From positions 40,674,208-40,738,207 of the forward strand of contig NC_063452.1 in the NCBI RefSeq assembly GCF_020379485.1: a DNA stretch of 64,000 bases, given 5' to 3'. The DNA is from Brassica napus. Taxonomy: Eukaryota; Streptophyta; Magnoliopsida; Brassicales; Brassicaceae. Below, piece after piece: positions 12,645-23,521 of this stretch. Both the position numbers and the translations under genes were made by a program. The notes under the pieces were generated by a model that was not told the DNA's origin, ran no database searches, and worked only from the letters and a program-made list of their open reading frames with translations. Position 1 is the stretch's first letter, and each line of letters begins with the position of its first letter.

Positions 12645-12934
12645 GAAACACACGTTTCAAAATTATATAAGAAATAATAACATAGAAATATTACGCCGGT
12701 AGGGCGGGCCGATCACGTTGAAAATGTATTTACATTACAGAACCAAGAAATATTGCCAAGTATTATAAACTCGATCTTTCTTATTATAAAACTAGTTTTC
12801 CTACATTTTAGGGAATCTATTTTTTCAAAATCATGATTGGATGTAAAATAGTTTTGGGAAAAACAAAAACCAAAAACCAATCCAAAAACTGCAAACAGTC
12901 ATCCTCTAAACATATTGAGTTGTTTCAATAAATA
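12645..12934. other. AT-rich stretch with a decayed Helitron-type hairpin
   Basis: Near 12694-12715 the sequence GCCGGTAGGGCGGGCC is the inverse of the hairpin at the H1 3' end (8327-8350), but the expected CTAG after it is not there. It could be the end of an older, plus-oriented Helitron into which LINE-2 inserted. Nothing else is recognisable. Confidence 0.4.
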
Positions 12935-13649
12935 CTAGATTTTGATCCGCGCACCCGTACATGTGTATTTTTTTAAAAATATGATGCTATTTGTTTTTAT
13001 GTCACTATTTAGGGTTGGACGAAAAACTCGAAGAACCGAACCGATCTCAATCCGAATAAGTAGTACCAAATCTAAACCGAAATTGATTAAATATCCGAAT
13101 TATTCAAAATTTTGGTATTTGAAGAACTGAAATCTAATCCGATCAGAACCGAAGTATTTTGGGTATCCAAAATAGATTTATATACTTATATATATTAATT
13201 ATTTTGAGATTTAATATATATATAAACATTTAGAATATATATGATACTTTTAAGTTCGTTTAAATACTTGAAAATATATTAAAGTAATCAAACATAAATA
13301 TCTAAAATAGTTAAAAATATACTCTCTTTTTTGTGAAAAGTTAAAATATACTCAAAACTCTAAATATACTTAAATAATTATTAATCATCTATCTAAATAT
13401 TTAAACCAAACCAATTTATATGTTAAGTTAGGTACTCTGACATATGTTATTCAAATCTATATGTAATATATTCTATTATTTATAATTTTTAAAAAATTAA
13501 AGCATATAATAAATTTTAAATTTTTAAAATAATTTAATTTGGTTATCCAAATCCAAACTGAATCCTCAAAGATATGAACCGAACACGAAATCCAAACAGA
13601 CCCGGAAAGAAATCCGAACGCCCACCCCTAATCATTATTATATATCCTA
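12935..13649 (-). mobile_element. Helitron remnant with minus-oriented 3' end
   Basis: At 12935 the plus strand reads A|CTAGATTTTGATCCGCGC, the reverse complement of a Helitron 3' end (hairpin, GATCAAAATCTAG, then T). No matching TC end is visible before the next Helitron starts at 13650, so the element is truncated or interrupted. It includes the TIR element at 13010-13630. Confidence 0.6.
13010..13630. repeat. hAT-like MITE with GGGTGGGC-type ends
   Basis: The left end is TAGGGTTGGACG and the right end is CGCCCACCCCTA, an imperfect inverted pair. The subterminal parts are rich in alternating GAACCGAA and TCCGAAT motifs facing each other. The flanks (TCACTATT left, TCATTATT right) are nearly identical, compatible with an 8-bp hAT target duplication, though the exact register is ambiguous. 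No transposase is encoded. A similar left end (GAGGTGGGCG) lies at about 53875 inside Helitron H6. Confidence 0.45.
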
Positions 13650-15417
13650 CTAGGGGCATGTCCGCGCTTCACGCGGAAGATTATTTTATTGTTGTTAATT
13701 ATTATTTTTCGGATGATATAGTTAACTAATTATGTGATCGTCTTTATTTGCTAAGAGCATTATTTGGTATTTTTATTATGTTATGTAGTAATAGGTGATA
13801 TGCTAACATATTATGTGTTTGTTTTCTAATAGTGTGTTGTTGTGTGTATAATAATACTTATTAGTGGTGGAGTGAGTTTGTGATGTAATGCATATTGAAT
13901 TTCAATAATTTTACATTTAGGCATTTGTTGATTCTAAGGCTAATAATTTCAGAGTAAAAATTAATATTCTTCCAATTATTTGAACATTAATTTTTAAAGA
14001 TGTTTTGTGCTCTCTCCCTATATTTTTACATTGAGTCTCACCATCTATGCATTTCGTTTACCTTTCCGATGTGTTGTGATTCTCACCATCACCAAAAAAG
14101 ACTCACATAAGTGCTCTTGTTCTTCCTCACATTTTTCTCCTCTTTTTTAGATTTCGGCTCTTGTTAGGAACTACATCTCCTTGGGTTGGGTCGAGTTTAG
14201 TCATCTTTAAAGTTGTTTTCCTCGTCGCTGGCTTACCATTAATAGTCCCTTCTCGTCTTGGTTTTCAAGATATGGGTTTTGGTGATATGACTTCTATAGC
14301 TCGAGGACGGCTACACGATTTGATGATTTTGTTTTGTCTACCCTTCCATCTATGTTCCCTCATCTCGTTGCAGCTTTCATCGCTGCTTGCGTCTGTGTGA
14401 CTCTCCCTTTCGCCATGTTTGCCAGTCCAGGTTTGGATAGTGTTCTCCACTGAGTATGCTCTATAGATTTGGAAGATTGTTTCGGATCTCAAGTCTGGGC
14501 TCTGGTTTCTCTGGGGTTGGCTTTCGTTCTCCCTCATTCAGGTTGTTCTCTTCTTCCCTTGCTTCCCTTAGTATAAGTGTGCGGTATTAGTTTCTTGGAG
14601 CTTTGGTCCCTTCTATCCAGAGCTTTGTGGTTCTTCACCGGCATAGGCATCTTGTTTGTGCTTGTTTAGTTTGTGAGTTGTTTCTTACCTCTTAGCTGGT
14701 GGTTGTGCTTATCGTTCGTTATGTATGTCTCTTCCTGCTTAGTGGTGATTTTGGCTTTATGTTGATTATTCTTCCTCTAACCCGTTTTCTTGGTTCTTTG
14801 CATTGGTCCTTGATCATGCTCCTTTGTGTTCGAGAGATTGTTTTATCTCAAGATTATCTTTCTACATTTTTCTGACTTTTGATTGTTTTGGCCAAGACAC
14901 TCTATGATAAAGTGGAGTAAATTAGTTTTCGTTCTTGATCGCCTTTGAGCTTTGGACTTTTATTGAGTTAGTGTTACTTTAGCATTTGTTTACTGTAATT
15001 ATGGAGGTTTTATGTTTTTAGATTATGTGTTCTGCTTTAGTTTGCTTAATACTAAGATAAATATATAGTTGTAAATGAAATAATAGAAAATAGTAAAAAA
15101 TAATAAAATAGGGAAAGTTTATGTTATTTTTAGTTGGGAATAAATTAAATATTTAAAATATATTTATATTTTTTTTACTTATTTCTTTATTCGTTTTGCA
15201 ATTTTTTGAACAATAAAATAGATTATCAAACTTCAAATGACAATGGTTAGTGTGAGAAGGATTAGATAGTGCATAATTAGAAAATAATGAACCAAATGGA
15301 AATAATCTAAAAGAAGATGGATCTAAAATATAAAAAGACAAAAAGAGGACATATGTCAACTAACCCCCCATTCCACATGTCATAAAAAGAGAGAAAAATC
15401 TATTTTATATATATAGA
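13650..15417 (-). mobile_element. Helitron H2 (1.77 kb, non-autonomous)
   Basis: On the minus strand it starts TCTATATATATAAAATAG, a common Brassicaceae Helitron 5' end. It finishes with the hairpin CCGCGTGAAGCGCGG and then CCCCTAG. The flanks are A (13649) and T (15418). The interior (about 14100-15000) is less AT-rich and resembles captured genic or UTR sequence. I recognise no protein in either strand, and the frames at 14161 and 14537 look fortuitous. Confidence 0.8.
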
Positions 15418-15994
15418 TTTTCAACGTGTATGATTAATACATTTGTTTAAGGGACTTTTGACTGGTTGAAAATGTATTACGATTAATATGGAAAATATAT
15501 TACGTTTTCTTAAGGGAAATTTGACGATGAAATTTGATGTGATTTATTGTAATTAATTTTGTGAAAATTGTTATCTAATGTGTTTTGTGAAAATGCATAA
15601 AGTGATGACATGTCAGCTTTTTTGGGAGAATCATCGTGGAAATGACACGACAATTATTTTTTGTTAGAATTATTGTTGTAACGATACATCAACATTTACC
15701 TTCAAAATGATTTTCAAGTAATAAATAGAGGATTTTATCAGAGATGTCAATTCTTCATGGAACATTTTTGCTTACATATATTTCCAATTGAGGTAACAAC
15801 ACTTGTTTTTATTCTAACTTTCTTTATTTCGATGACCCTAAATTAAGAATTAAGTGACACAAAAAGTTATGACATGAGTCATTCAGCACTGAACTCAATA
15901 TTTTGGTTGACTTAACATTATTTAGTTTGGTAACATATTCTGTAAGGAAAAAAAATATGGAAACTTTTTAATTGATTTGTATACTTTACATACA
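15418..15994. other. Left edge of tandem unit A
   Basis: From about 15560 the sequence is homologous to 38835 onward and to 61330 onward, so the repeated unit begins here. The 9-bp MULE target (AGTAATAAA, about 15717-15725) is unoccupied, whereas units B and C carry a MULE at that point. Before about 15560 I see no similarity to the other units. No gene. Confidence 0.75.
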
Positions 15995-17604
15995 GGTGAT
16001 AATCCGCGCCTTGCGCGGGATGAAATTATTATTTTTGGTATTTATAAGAAAAAAACATAAAGTCTGTTAAATGTAGACATCGGTTTGATTGTATGTTGGA
16101 TTTTATTGTATTTTACTCTGTTGAAATATAAGAACCATTCGAAAGTCTTATTGATTTTGGTTTGGAGAATTCACAAAAGTGCTGGAGGTTAACGATGAAG
16201 AATATTGTAGAAGAAGTCTTATAAATAAAAAGCTCAATTTTATTAAGACGCATAAAGATAAAATTTATAATACAAATTAAATCTATTGCTATAAACTAAA
16301 ATTTTGAAATATATGCAATCCCCTATTCATGATTAACTCAATCACGCATATTAGCAAAATAGGCAACCATCATATAGTAAACTTTAAATAACCGAACTGA
16401 AGCGTGGTTTACCTTCGTTGATTTCAATAGACGTTCCAACTCGGAACCGACCTGCTCGATTCGGTAAACCCACAATCAGAAGTTCCAACTTGGAACTAAT
16501 AATAGTCGCATATGAATATAACTTTTTTTTTTGGTTTTTACGTTTCTTTCTTAGCCATTCATCTACAACAAACTGCACAACACAAGAAAAAAAAGGAGAC
16601 TCTTCTAGTTTAGCTTGAAAGCTGTGTCTTTATCCTATAGGTTATGTACCGATTATCAACTCTGTTGCAGAATCTCCATGATCTCATAATACTTCGACCC
16701 TTTTTGCCTTCGCATGCACCACCTCCATTAATTTGTACGTGATAATAAAGAATAAACAATATGCTTATAAGAACGTATGGTAGGTAAGAGTGTGCTGGCC
16801 AGCCATGCAAGCGTAAAATTATTATCATTGGCAATGTAAAATTTTTATCATTTGTGTTCGTGAGCTTGACGAAAGAAAAGGGAGAAGAGTTCGTGAGCTG
16901 CAGTAGTTTGTAATAACGATAACTCTAAGTTTGACGAAACAATGGGAGAAGAGTTCTCTTTTTGACAGTAGTAATCAACAGCTACGCACAAAGATGCAAA
17001 AGAAGTTGCCTCACAAAGCCAATCTAATGAACAGAAACTTACAGGTTCTCTTCTCCTCTTCAAGAATTCAACAATGGACTAACGGATGCATTGGATTTCT
17101 CACAGGTTCGGTCGAGAAACACAGTTCTTTTCATCTCAGTTTACGTGACGCTTGTCCACGACTAAAGTCCCCATCTCAAGAACCTCGCCGAGAATAACCT
17201 AGATGGATCGTCGTTTAGGACATGCGAAGAAGGAAGAGGATACTTCTATGTTCAGTAGACTAACGGATGTGTTGGATTTCTCTGTTTTGTCTTAAAACAT
17301 AGTTCTTTTCATCTCAGTTAGCAATTTATAATCCTTTTTCTTTATAAAATTGTCATCACCTGATGTCTGATGAGTTGAAACCTCGAAGGTGTGAAGAAGA
17401 TTACAAACTGTTTAGAAAGTGTTTCAATTCTCAGGTTAGTTTATAATCAAAAGCTCGTTAAGAAAATCACACAAAAAAACGCCAAGATGCTCGAGAAGAT
17501 GGAAAATAAGAAAACAAATATGTGAGAATGTCTCTCTAAACGACACGTGTCAATATTGGTGTGAACGCATTAATTGCAATGCTTCTCTTTTAATATATAA
17601 CAGA
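15995..17604 (-). mobile_element. Helitron H3 (1.61 kb) upstream of gene copy A
   Basis: On the minus strand it begins TCTGTTATATATTAAAAG (right end 17604) and ends with the hairpin CCCGCGCAAGGCGCGG and GATTATCACC. Units B (42317/42318) and C (about 63035) carry the uninterrupted site. Relative to that site the left junction lacks about six bases, including the terminal CTAG, so a small deletion has removed the very end. The interior contains a roughly 65-bp imperfect direct repeat (about 17077-17145 and 17257-17322) and short unrecognised frames. It lies about 100 bp upstream of the gene's TATA box and may alter its expression. Confidence 0.8.
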
Positions 17605-17707
17605 TTTCATTTTCATTTTGAATGGTAATGTTCAATATGTTTCTTTTTGCATACAATATCATATGTTTGACTTCTAATCAGAACCATAGATTTTGAGATG
17701 TATACAG

Positions 17708-17715
17708 TATATAAG
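17708..17715 (+). promoter_or_regulatory. TATA box, gene copy A
   Basis: TATATAAG lies upstream of a short leader exon that ends at a GTAAG donor (17774). Copy B has the same box at 42425-42432; copy C reads AATATAAG at 63143-63150. Conservation in the array and spacing to the first donor support a core promoter with transcription starting near 17740. Confidence 0.65.
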
Positions 17716-17739
17716 TGCTCATACTGAAGAAGGCTGACC

Positions 17740-17956
17740 ACATACACATACTTGCATTAGTGCTTAGGAGTTGGTAAGAATATGTTTCCTTTCTCAAGAA
17801 ATCTGTTGACTGTTTCTTAATTTTTGCTTCTCGACATGCTTTTTATCACGAAATGACGTCAACATTTTAAATTCAACATTGTTAATTTATACGTACATTT
17901 TTTTTTCTGAACTTGCAGGTGCTTCCAAAGTTTTGAGGAAAAGAAAGCGTATAAAG
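17740..17956 (+). other. 5' UTR exons 1 and 2, gene copy A
   Basis: Exon 1 runs from about 17740 to 17773 and is followed by GTAAGA. Exon 2 is 17919-17956, bounded by TTGCAG before and GTAAAC after. Both are conserved in copies B and C. Joining exon 2 to the ATG exon at 18672 places the start codon one base into the next exon, so these exons are non-coding leader. Exon 2 also has an open frame (ASKVLRKRKRIK) that does not join the ATG frame. Confidence 0.6.
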
Positions 17957-18672
17957 GTAAACATATATTTACTGTATTCAAATCATTTATGTATATATAA
18001 TAATGATTATATATTCTTATTACAAGCAGCCCTATCAGTTTTAAAATGACAAAGAAATGATTAGTATTGGGTCAATTAGCTGTGAGTATTAGTATTATCA
18101 GTTATCACACAAGGTCGAAAAAGTTGTTGGTGGATTTGAATCTATGAAATTTTATAGAGGTGAAATCTGTACCATCTAGATATCATATCTATAGAATTAG
18201 ATTAATAGTTTAATATATATATGAATATGAACTAGTGGTCCTTCTGATTAATCTATGTACGACCTTATATGATAGGCTTAAGAATCGATGTGTTTCATGA
18301 TTGAAAATGAAAGAAGTTTTGCAATGACAATTCTTTTTGATGGATCTTGCCTTCTTATCTCGGTGCACGGCTGATGAACATTTAATCTTTCCCTTTTGAT
18401 CAAGGGTGTGCAGACAATGATCTGGAGTCAGATATAATTGAATTAAAACAGAAATAAATGCTAGATTGTTATGCTTTTAATACCAAGAAGGCTTGTTAAA
18501 ATGTTCTTCAAAGTTAGGGATATTATTTTCAGGTACGAGTCTTTAACTCGTTTTCTAGCTGTGAAGTATATCTACAGTGAATATTCTATAATAGACAATA
18601 CACAATAGCTCCTGGTTATGTTTTGTATTGTTTCATATATGGTTTATTAATGGAATATTATTTTATTGAAGC

Positions 18673-21035
18673 ATGGCAAAAACCAACGGTGGTGAGCTTA
18701 AGAGTACCAATGACAGTACGCTTCTTTGGATGGCGAAAGGTAGCAAAAGTTCAACAAGGCGTGACGAGAAAGCAATTGTACGAGTTGCAGACTCAGATGT
18801 TGAGAACAAAGACAAGAGTTCATCAGGCACAATAGCAAATGAGTCAGAGCCTGGAAAGGTTTTTTCTCCTTTCCTTTGTGTTCCTCACGGTCTCACTACA
18901 TTTCTATATATATATATATATATCTGATTATGTCCTTTCTGTTTATGGCAGTTTCTAGGTCAGCATGTGGCAGAAAGAGTAAGGCGTGTTCCTTCGAAGA
19001 AGCGGGGAATGATGGTTGCCTCCCCGTCACCAAGAAAGTCATGTAGTCGACGTGGAATCTCAGAACATCGGCCGGAGATCAACCATGTTTGGAAGTTAAA
19101 CCCAAAGAATGATAGCAGTGGTCCTGACTTTTCTGGTATTGCGTTACTTGCGGATGCTGCGTGTAATTTGAGCAATGATCTTGCACCAGCTGTTGACCGT
19201 CTGCCTGCTGAAGAACCTGTTGTTCAGCAGCAAGATGGCTCGACCATATTGCCTCATGCGGTTGGTTCCACAGATCAGGTGGGGCAAGGCAAAAAGGATA
19301 ATGCAGCTCCTGAAAAATCTTCGTTTGATTTGGCTGATGAGAAGGGCATAGCGAGCGTAGGAGGGATGATAATAGCTACTAAGGGAGCAAGTGAAAGTGA
19401 AAATTTAGCACCTGATAGTGGAGTTGTCATAAAGTCAGATAAATCATCGGTCAGTGAACCTACTGAGAAAAAGAATTTAAGGTTACACTGGGACTTAAAT
19501 GTTTCTATGGATGCTTGGGGTCCACCTTGTGATGTAGAAGATGATTCCTCTGAAAAAGATGTGAAGGGAGCAATCACAAATCCAATGCCCCCTACAGAGA
19601 GGGAACCTATTGATGGTAGTAAGGACCATCTAGATGGGTTTGTTGCATCAGCTGGGCAAGAAAAGTTTTCATTACCATGTGGTCCTAAGGCTGAAGCAGC
19701 TGCTAGAAATGGAAATAAGTTCAAATCCGGTTATAATTCCCCGCTTGAGGATGGAGAATTAAGGGAGCCATACCTTAGGGAGAAAAATAAGGTTGAAGAT
19801 GAAGGATTCTACTCTATGGCTGAAAGTAATGACAACAAGATGAAGGATTTTGGTAAGGGAATCTTGGCAGAGACTAAGTTGGGACCATTAGAGCGTAAAT
19901 CTCATGATGCATTGAGAATTGGAGAGGCTCAAGACAGAAGGGACGTAGAGAAGAATGATGTGGCTCGCATGAATGATTTGCATCTTAAGAAGCAGTCTTC
20001 TTCTTCTTCAAGGAGGTTTGTGTCGAAACCATCTAAGGAGTTGCCTTCGCATGATGCCATCCCAAGGAAAAGACAAGTTTTTTCTTTCCATGCCTCATTT
20101 TTAGGTAATTTTACTTTTTAATAGTTCATTATTAACCTAGTAATGGTCCTTTTTGTTTCAGATCTGATGATAATGAAGAGTTGAGCATGGCTCCATATAA
20201 GTGTTTTGGGAGACATGACAGGAGTTCTGGTAGAGGATACTTTACTGGTAGAGGATACTTTAGTGGTTCGGGTTCCAGACCTCCCTATGTTCTCGAGCCT
20301 CCACACCCTGAAAATCTAGGTATGATGGGCCGCTTTGATCAATCAGGATCAGGGTCCGGACAAGGATCACAACCTGATGGTTATGTACGTAAGCGTTTCT
20401 CAAATGGGGGATACCGCGGTGGTCGGTTTAGAAGGTCTTCAAATGGTGGGGATCGTGTATTGAGAGGCAGGCACGGTGATAACAACCAGTTTTATGGTCG
20501 GATGCACAACTGGATGAGTGGTAATAGGAGAGGAAGAGGTAACTCTCCGGTCTTTAGGAGATCTAGAAGTCGTTCTCCAGTCCCGTGGAACGGTGGAGAT
20601 AGATTATCTCATCCTCAGGATGGGTTTAGAGCCGAGGAGAGAATGATGGAGAGCGTGAGGTTTCCTTTCCAGGAACGGTTTCTTGAAGATCAAGAAATAG
20701 GTTTCATGTCACCTCCAAGAAACAGAATGCCGCCGCCGAGATTCGATGAAAGGAGGAGCCATGATTCTGGAACTAATCGTAATAGCTTCAGGGGAAGGAG
20801 GTTTGGGCTTGGCCAAAGACATGATGCTGGAAGATCTTTGAGAAGACTGAATTCTGATAACAGCAACAACTTTATACCTTTCAGACGCCAAAGAAGATTT
20901 GATGATATGGAAGATAGCACTGGCGGAAACAAGTTTAAGATGAGGCAACAGCAAACTAGGCGGGCTGACATCACGGAAGATGGCGGTGATGATGTCGCCG
21001 GTTCAGGTTTCGCAAAAGAGAGTCGGTGGGTTTAG
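18673..21035 (+). CDS. Tandem gene copy A: unrecognised DLN-motif and RGG/RS-rich protein
   Basis: Exon 3 codes from ATG 18673 to 18858 (62 codons). Intron 18859-18951 is GT-AG. Exon 4 starts at 18952 in phase 0. The last exon starts at 20162 after a strong TTTGTTTCAG acceptor and ends in TAG at 21033-21035. By homology with copy B exon 4 should end at 20072, giving 726 residues, but the donor there reads AC instead of GC. The nearest GT (20077) puts the last exon out of frame. If the intron is retained, the protein stops at 20119. The N-terminal two thirds are hydrophilic, with a basic stretch near residues 70-95, an LRLHWDLNVSMDAW segment near residue 240 that contains a DLN/EAR-like repression motif, and a SPLEDGELREP segment. 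The C-terminus is RGG-like and has RRSRSRSPVP. I infer a nuclear, possibly RNA-associated protein; I do not recognise the family. Confidence 0.7.
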
Positions 21036-21374
21036 CCAAAAACAACAACGGCAACGATAACAAAGAGGGTAATGAGAACAAAATAACATAAGAGAATCTT
21101 TTAGGTTTTTAATAGAACCTCTCTCTTTATGTTTGTTTTGTTTTGTTTTGTTTTGTGTTGTTTGATTAGCATTTTCATTTAAAAAACATTTGTCTAATAA
21201 GTGGAGAAATAATGTCATGACAATGTTTCTTGCTTTTATTTATGAGTCAAACGATGTTTTTGGTTTTCCGAAGAAGAGATTTTTTCTTCATTTTTCTTTT
21301 GTTCGAAATTTTAGGGTTTGTAACTTTCTCTTCCTTTAAAAGTCTTCTTTCTAAATATTTTTTTTTAATTGCTA
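21036..21374 (+). other. 3' UTR and downstream region of gene copy A
   Basis: After the stop there is a purine-rich leader and then a TTTTG repeat (about 21133-21155) of the kind that serves as a plant far-upstream polyadenylation element. AATAGA at about 21110 is the nearest AATAAA-like hexamer. The region is conserved in copy B (45770-46113). The cleavage site cannot be placed from sequence alone. Confidence 0.4.
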
Positions 21375-21750
21375 CTAGATTTTGATCTGCGCAACTGCAC
21401 GGTATTATTTTCAGTTTTATATGCACATATATTTATTTTAGATCATTAGTGGTATACATTTTTAATTTTAATCATATATTTAAATGTTTATATAGCTATT
21501 TTAAATACAATAATTTATAGTTTACATGTTGTAAATAACCAACTGCTTAAAACTATCACATGTATTTGTTGTTTCTTATTATATATTTATGTTATTGTAT
21601 TTACATTTAGTTATTAAACAAAATAATATGTGCATGAAAAATCCATATTTAAAAAGTATTTTGTATTTAAAATACATTTAATAAAATTTCTTAAGGGTGG
21701 TCCAACTTTAAAATCGCACATGAAAAAAAGTTATGACTTCTATTTTAATA

Positions 21751-21800
<50 letters not shown>

Positions 21801-22284
21801 GCATAATAATAGTTCATTGCTAATTACGAAATTAGTGAAAATATTTACATAAACTTTTTGAAAATTAATATGTTTTTAAAATATTTAGATCAACATAATA
21901 ATTTTCTTTTAATATGATTGATTATGATTATATAATAGATAAAAATATGATTAAATGTTTATTTTCCATTTTATAAAAGATAACTGAATATATTAATGTA
22001 TAATAATATTTCAAAACTCATTACGATATTAGTTAAAATATTTACATATAATTTTTGGAAATTTTTTTACAATCTTTTTAAACAGATTTTCGAAATTTTT
22101 AATATATATATTTGTATGTATATTTTAAATTGAAATATATCAAAAGATATTATGATTAAAGTAGTTCAAAGATTCTATATATTATTAGCTTTATTAAAAT
22201 ACATTTAATAAAATTTCTTAAGGGTGTTTCAACTTAAAAATCACACATGAAAAAAAGCTGTGACTTCTATTTTAATAGAATAAA
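21375..22284 (-). mobile_element. Helitron H4 (0.91 kb) with a doubled 5' end
   Basis: The plus strand begins A|CTAGATTTTGATCTGCGC, a minus-oriented Helitron 3' end. The empty site in unit B is 46113/46114 and fixes the right end at 22284. There the 5' end reads TTTATTCTATTAAAATAG, so the canonical TC has become TT. The same subterminal block (ending CTTCTATTTTAATAGAATA) occurs twice, near 21670-21755 and 22204-22284, so the element has one 3' end and two 5' ends. Confidence 0.8.
21753..21796. repeat. (AT)22 microsatellite
   Basis: About 44 bp of uninterrupted AT dinucleotides directly after the inner 5' terminus of Helitron H4. Helitron ends often abut such repeats; replication slippage is expected. 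Confidence 0.9.
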
Positions 22285-22744
22285 TTTGAGTCTTTAATTT
22301 GAAATTTTTCAATAAAAACGCAAATTACGCTACCGAGGACAAAAAGAAATATAATGAGATAAGTCTTGTGAGGATTCCACTAAAGGTAGAAAAAACTTAT
22401 TCAATACATGCATATGACTTGAACATCAACTGAGTTTGAGGACTTTAACTCCAAATGCAATCCCTAAAAATGTACCAAAGGCGATTCTAAATATTCCAAC
22501 AACAATTCGAGGGACTATCTACTACCTCCATCCTTATATATATTCTAATCTATTAATTTAGTGTCTTATTTAAAATTTATCTTGACATGTTTTAAATTTA
22601 GACATATTAAAAATGTTGCAACTTAATATAATTAAATTGTTTAAGTTGTGGACCAACCTAAAATAACTCAATCTAATTAAGATAGTATTTGGAAACTAAA
22701 CAATTACCGCTTGCACTATCATCTTAAATATCTCCTACTAATTA
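22285..22744. other. Spacer after gene A with a possible C-terminal coding relic
   Basis: Homologous to 46114-46560 in unit B. On the minus strand about 22528-22430 reads IVVGIFRIAFGTFLGIAF and ends VKVLKLS-stop; unit B has a diverged version that stops at the same place. It could be the last exon of a convergent gene, now decayed, but I cannot name it. The rest is AT-rich with nothing recognisable. Confidence 0.35.
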
Positions 22745-23521
22745 TCTTATATATTAAAACAGAAGTCACAACCTTGATTCATGTGTGATTTTTTTTTTTT
22801 AAATGGATCTAATGGACCTAAAAATGATGTTACATTTAATCTCTAATCTTATCATTTAAATTTTGGGCTTACCATAAATTTTTATTGGCCTATCAATAAT
22901 TGGATTTAAACAATAGATGATCCATTGGATTTATAGATAATATAAATTAAATAGATATAATTTAATGTTGTAATACTATACCTCCATATGTTAATTATTT
23001 AAATATTTGTCGATGTTAACTTTTAAAATTATAAATATATTTTTTTAAATAACAAAAATCATATTATCTAACAATGATTAATCTTTACTACCTTAAAGCA
23101 ATGAAAACAAATTAACTATATAGTTTATTTTAAAAATTAAACAAAAACTAAATGTTTAATTATTTACATCTATGAAGCAAAAAATTTAATTTTTTACAAA
23201 CTTTCTAAATTTGTGAAATGTTACAATATTTTAGAATATGACAATAAAAAAATATTTTACTAATTTATATATATATATATATAGTTACGATTTTAATAGT
23301 GAAATAATAATCTGAAAAATATATATAGAAAAAGATACAAATACATGTGAAAGTTTGAAATAATCTATTCAATGAAAAAATATACAGTATACTTATTATG
23401 TTTTAAAAATTGATATACACATATATATTATAATATATACCAATTTAGAATTGAAAAAAAAATATTTATATAAAAATAAATGAAAACAAAAATCCGCGCG
23501 GTTGCACGGATCGAGATCTAA
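22745..23521 (+). mobile_element. Helitron H5 (777 bp), boundaries proven by empty site
   Basis: It starts TCTTATATATTAAAACAG and ends with the hairpin region CCGCGCGGTTGCACGG and GATCGAGATCTAA, the CTRR end. The flanks are A (22744) and T (23522). Unit B has the unoccupied site at 46560/46561 with exactly the flanking bases and no duplication, as expected for a Helitron. It has no coding capacity. Confidence 0.93.

Noticed and set aside
12694..12715. Hairpin taken as the second end of Helitron H1
   Set aside because: H1 is fully bounded at 8321 and 11600 by the restored LINE frame; this inverted hairpin must belong to another element.
14161..14537. Frames inside Helitron H2
   Set aside because: No start context, splice signals or protein similarity that I recognise; likely captured non-coding sequence.
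17919..17956. ASKVLRKRKRIK frame as a coding exon
   Set aside because: It does not join in phase to the ATG exon at 18672, and no upstream ATG in exon 1 is in frame. Treated as 5' UTR.
19275..19724. 149-codon minus-strand frame opposite gene copy A
   Set aside because: Shadow of the coding exon; the same shadow appears in copy B at 44058-44486. Codon pattern favours the plus strand.
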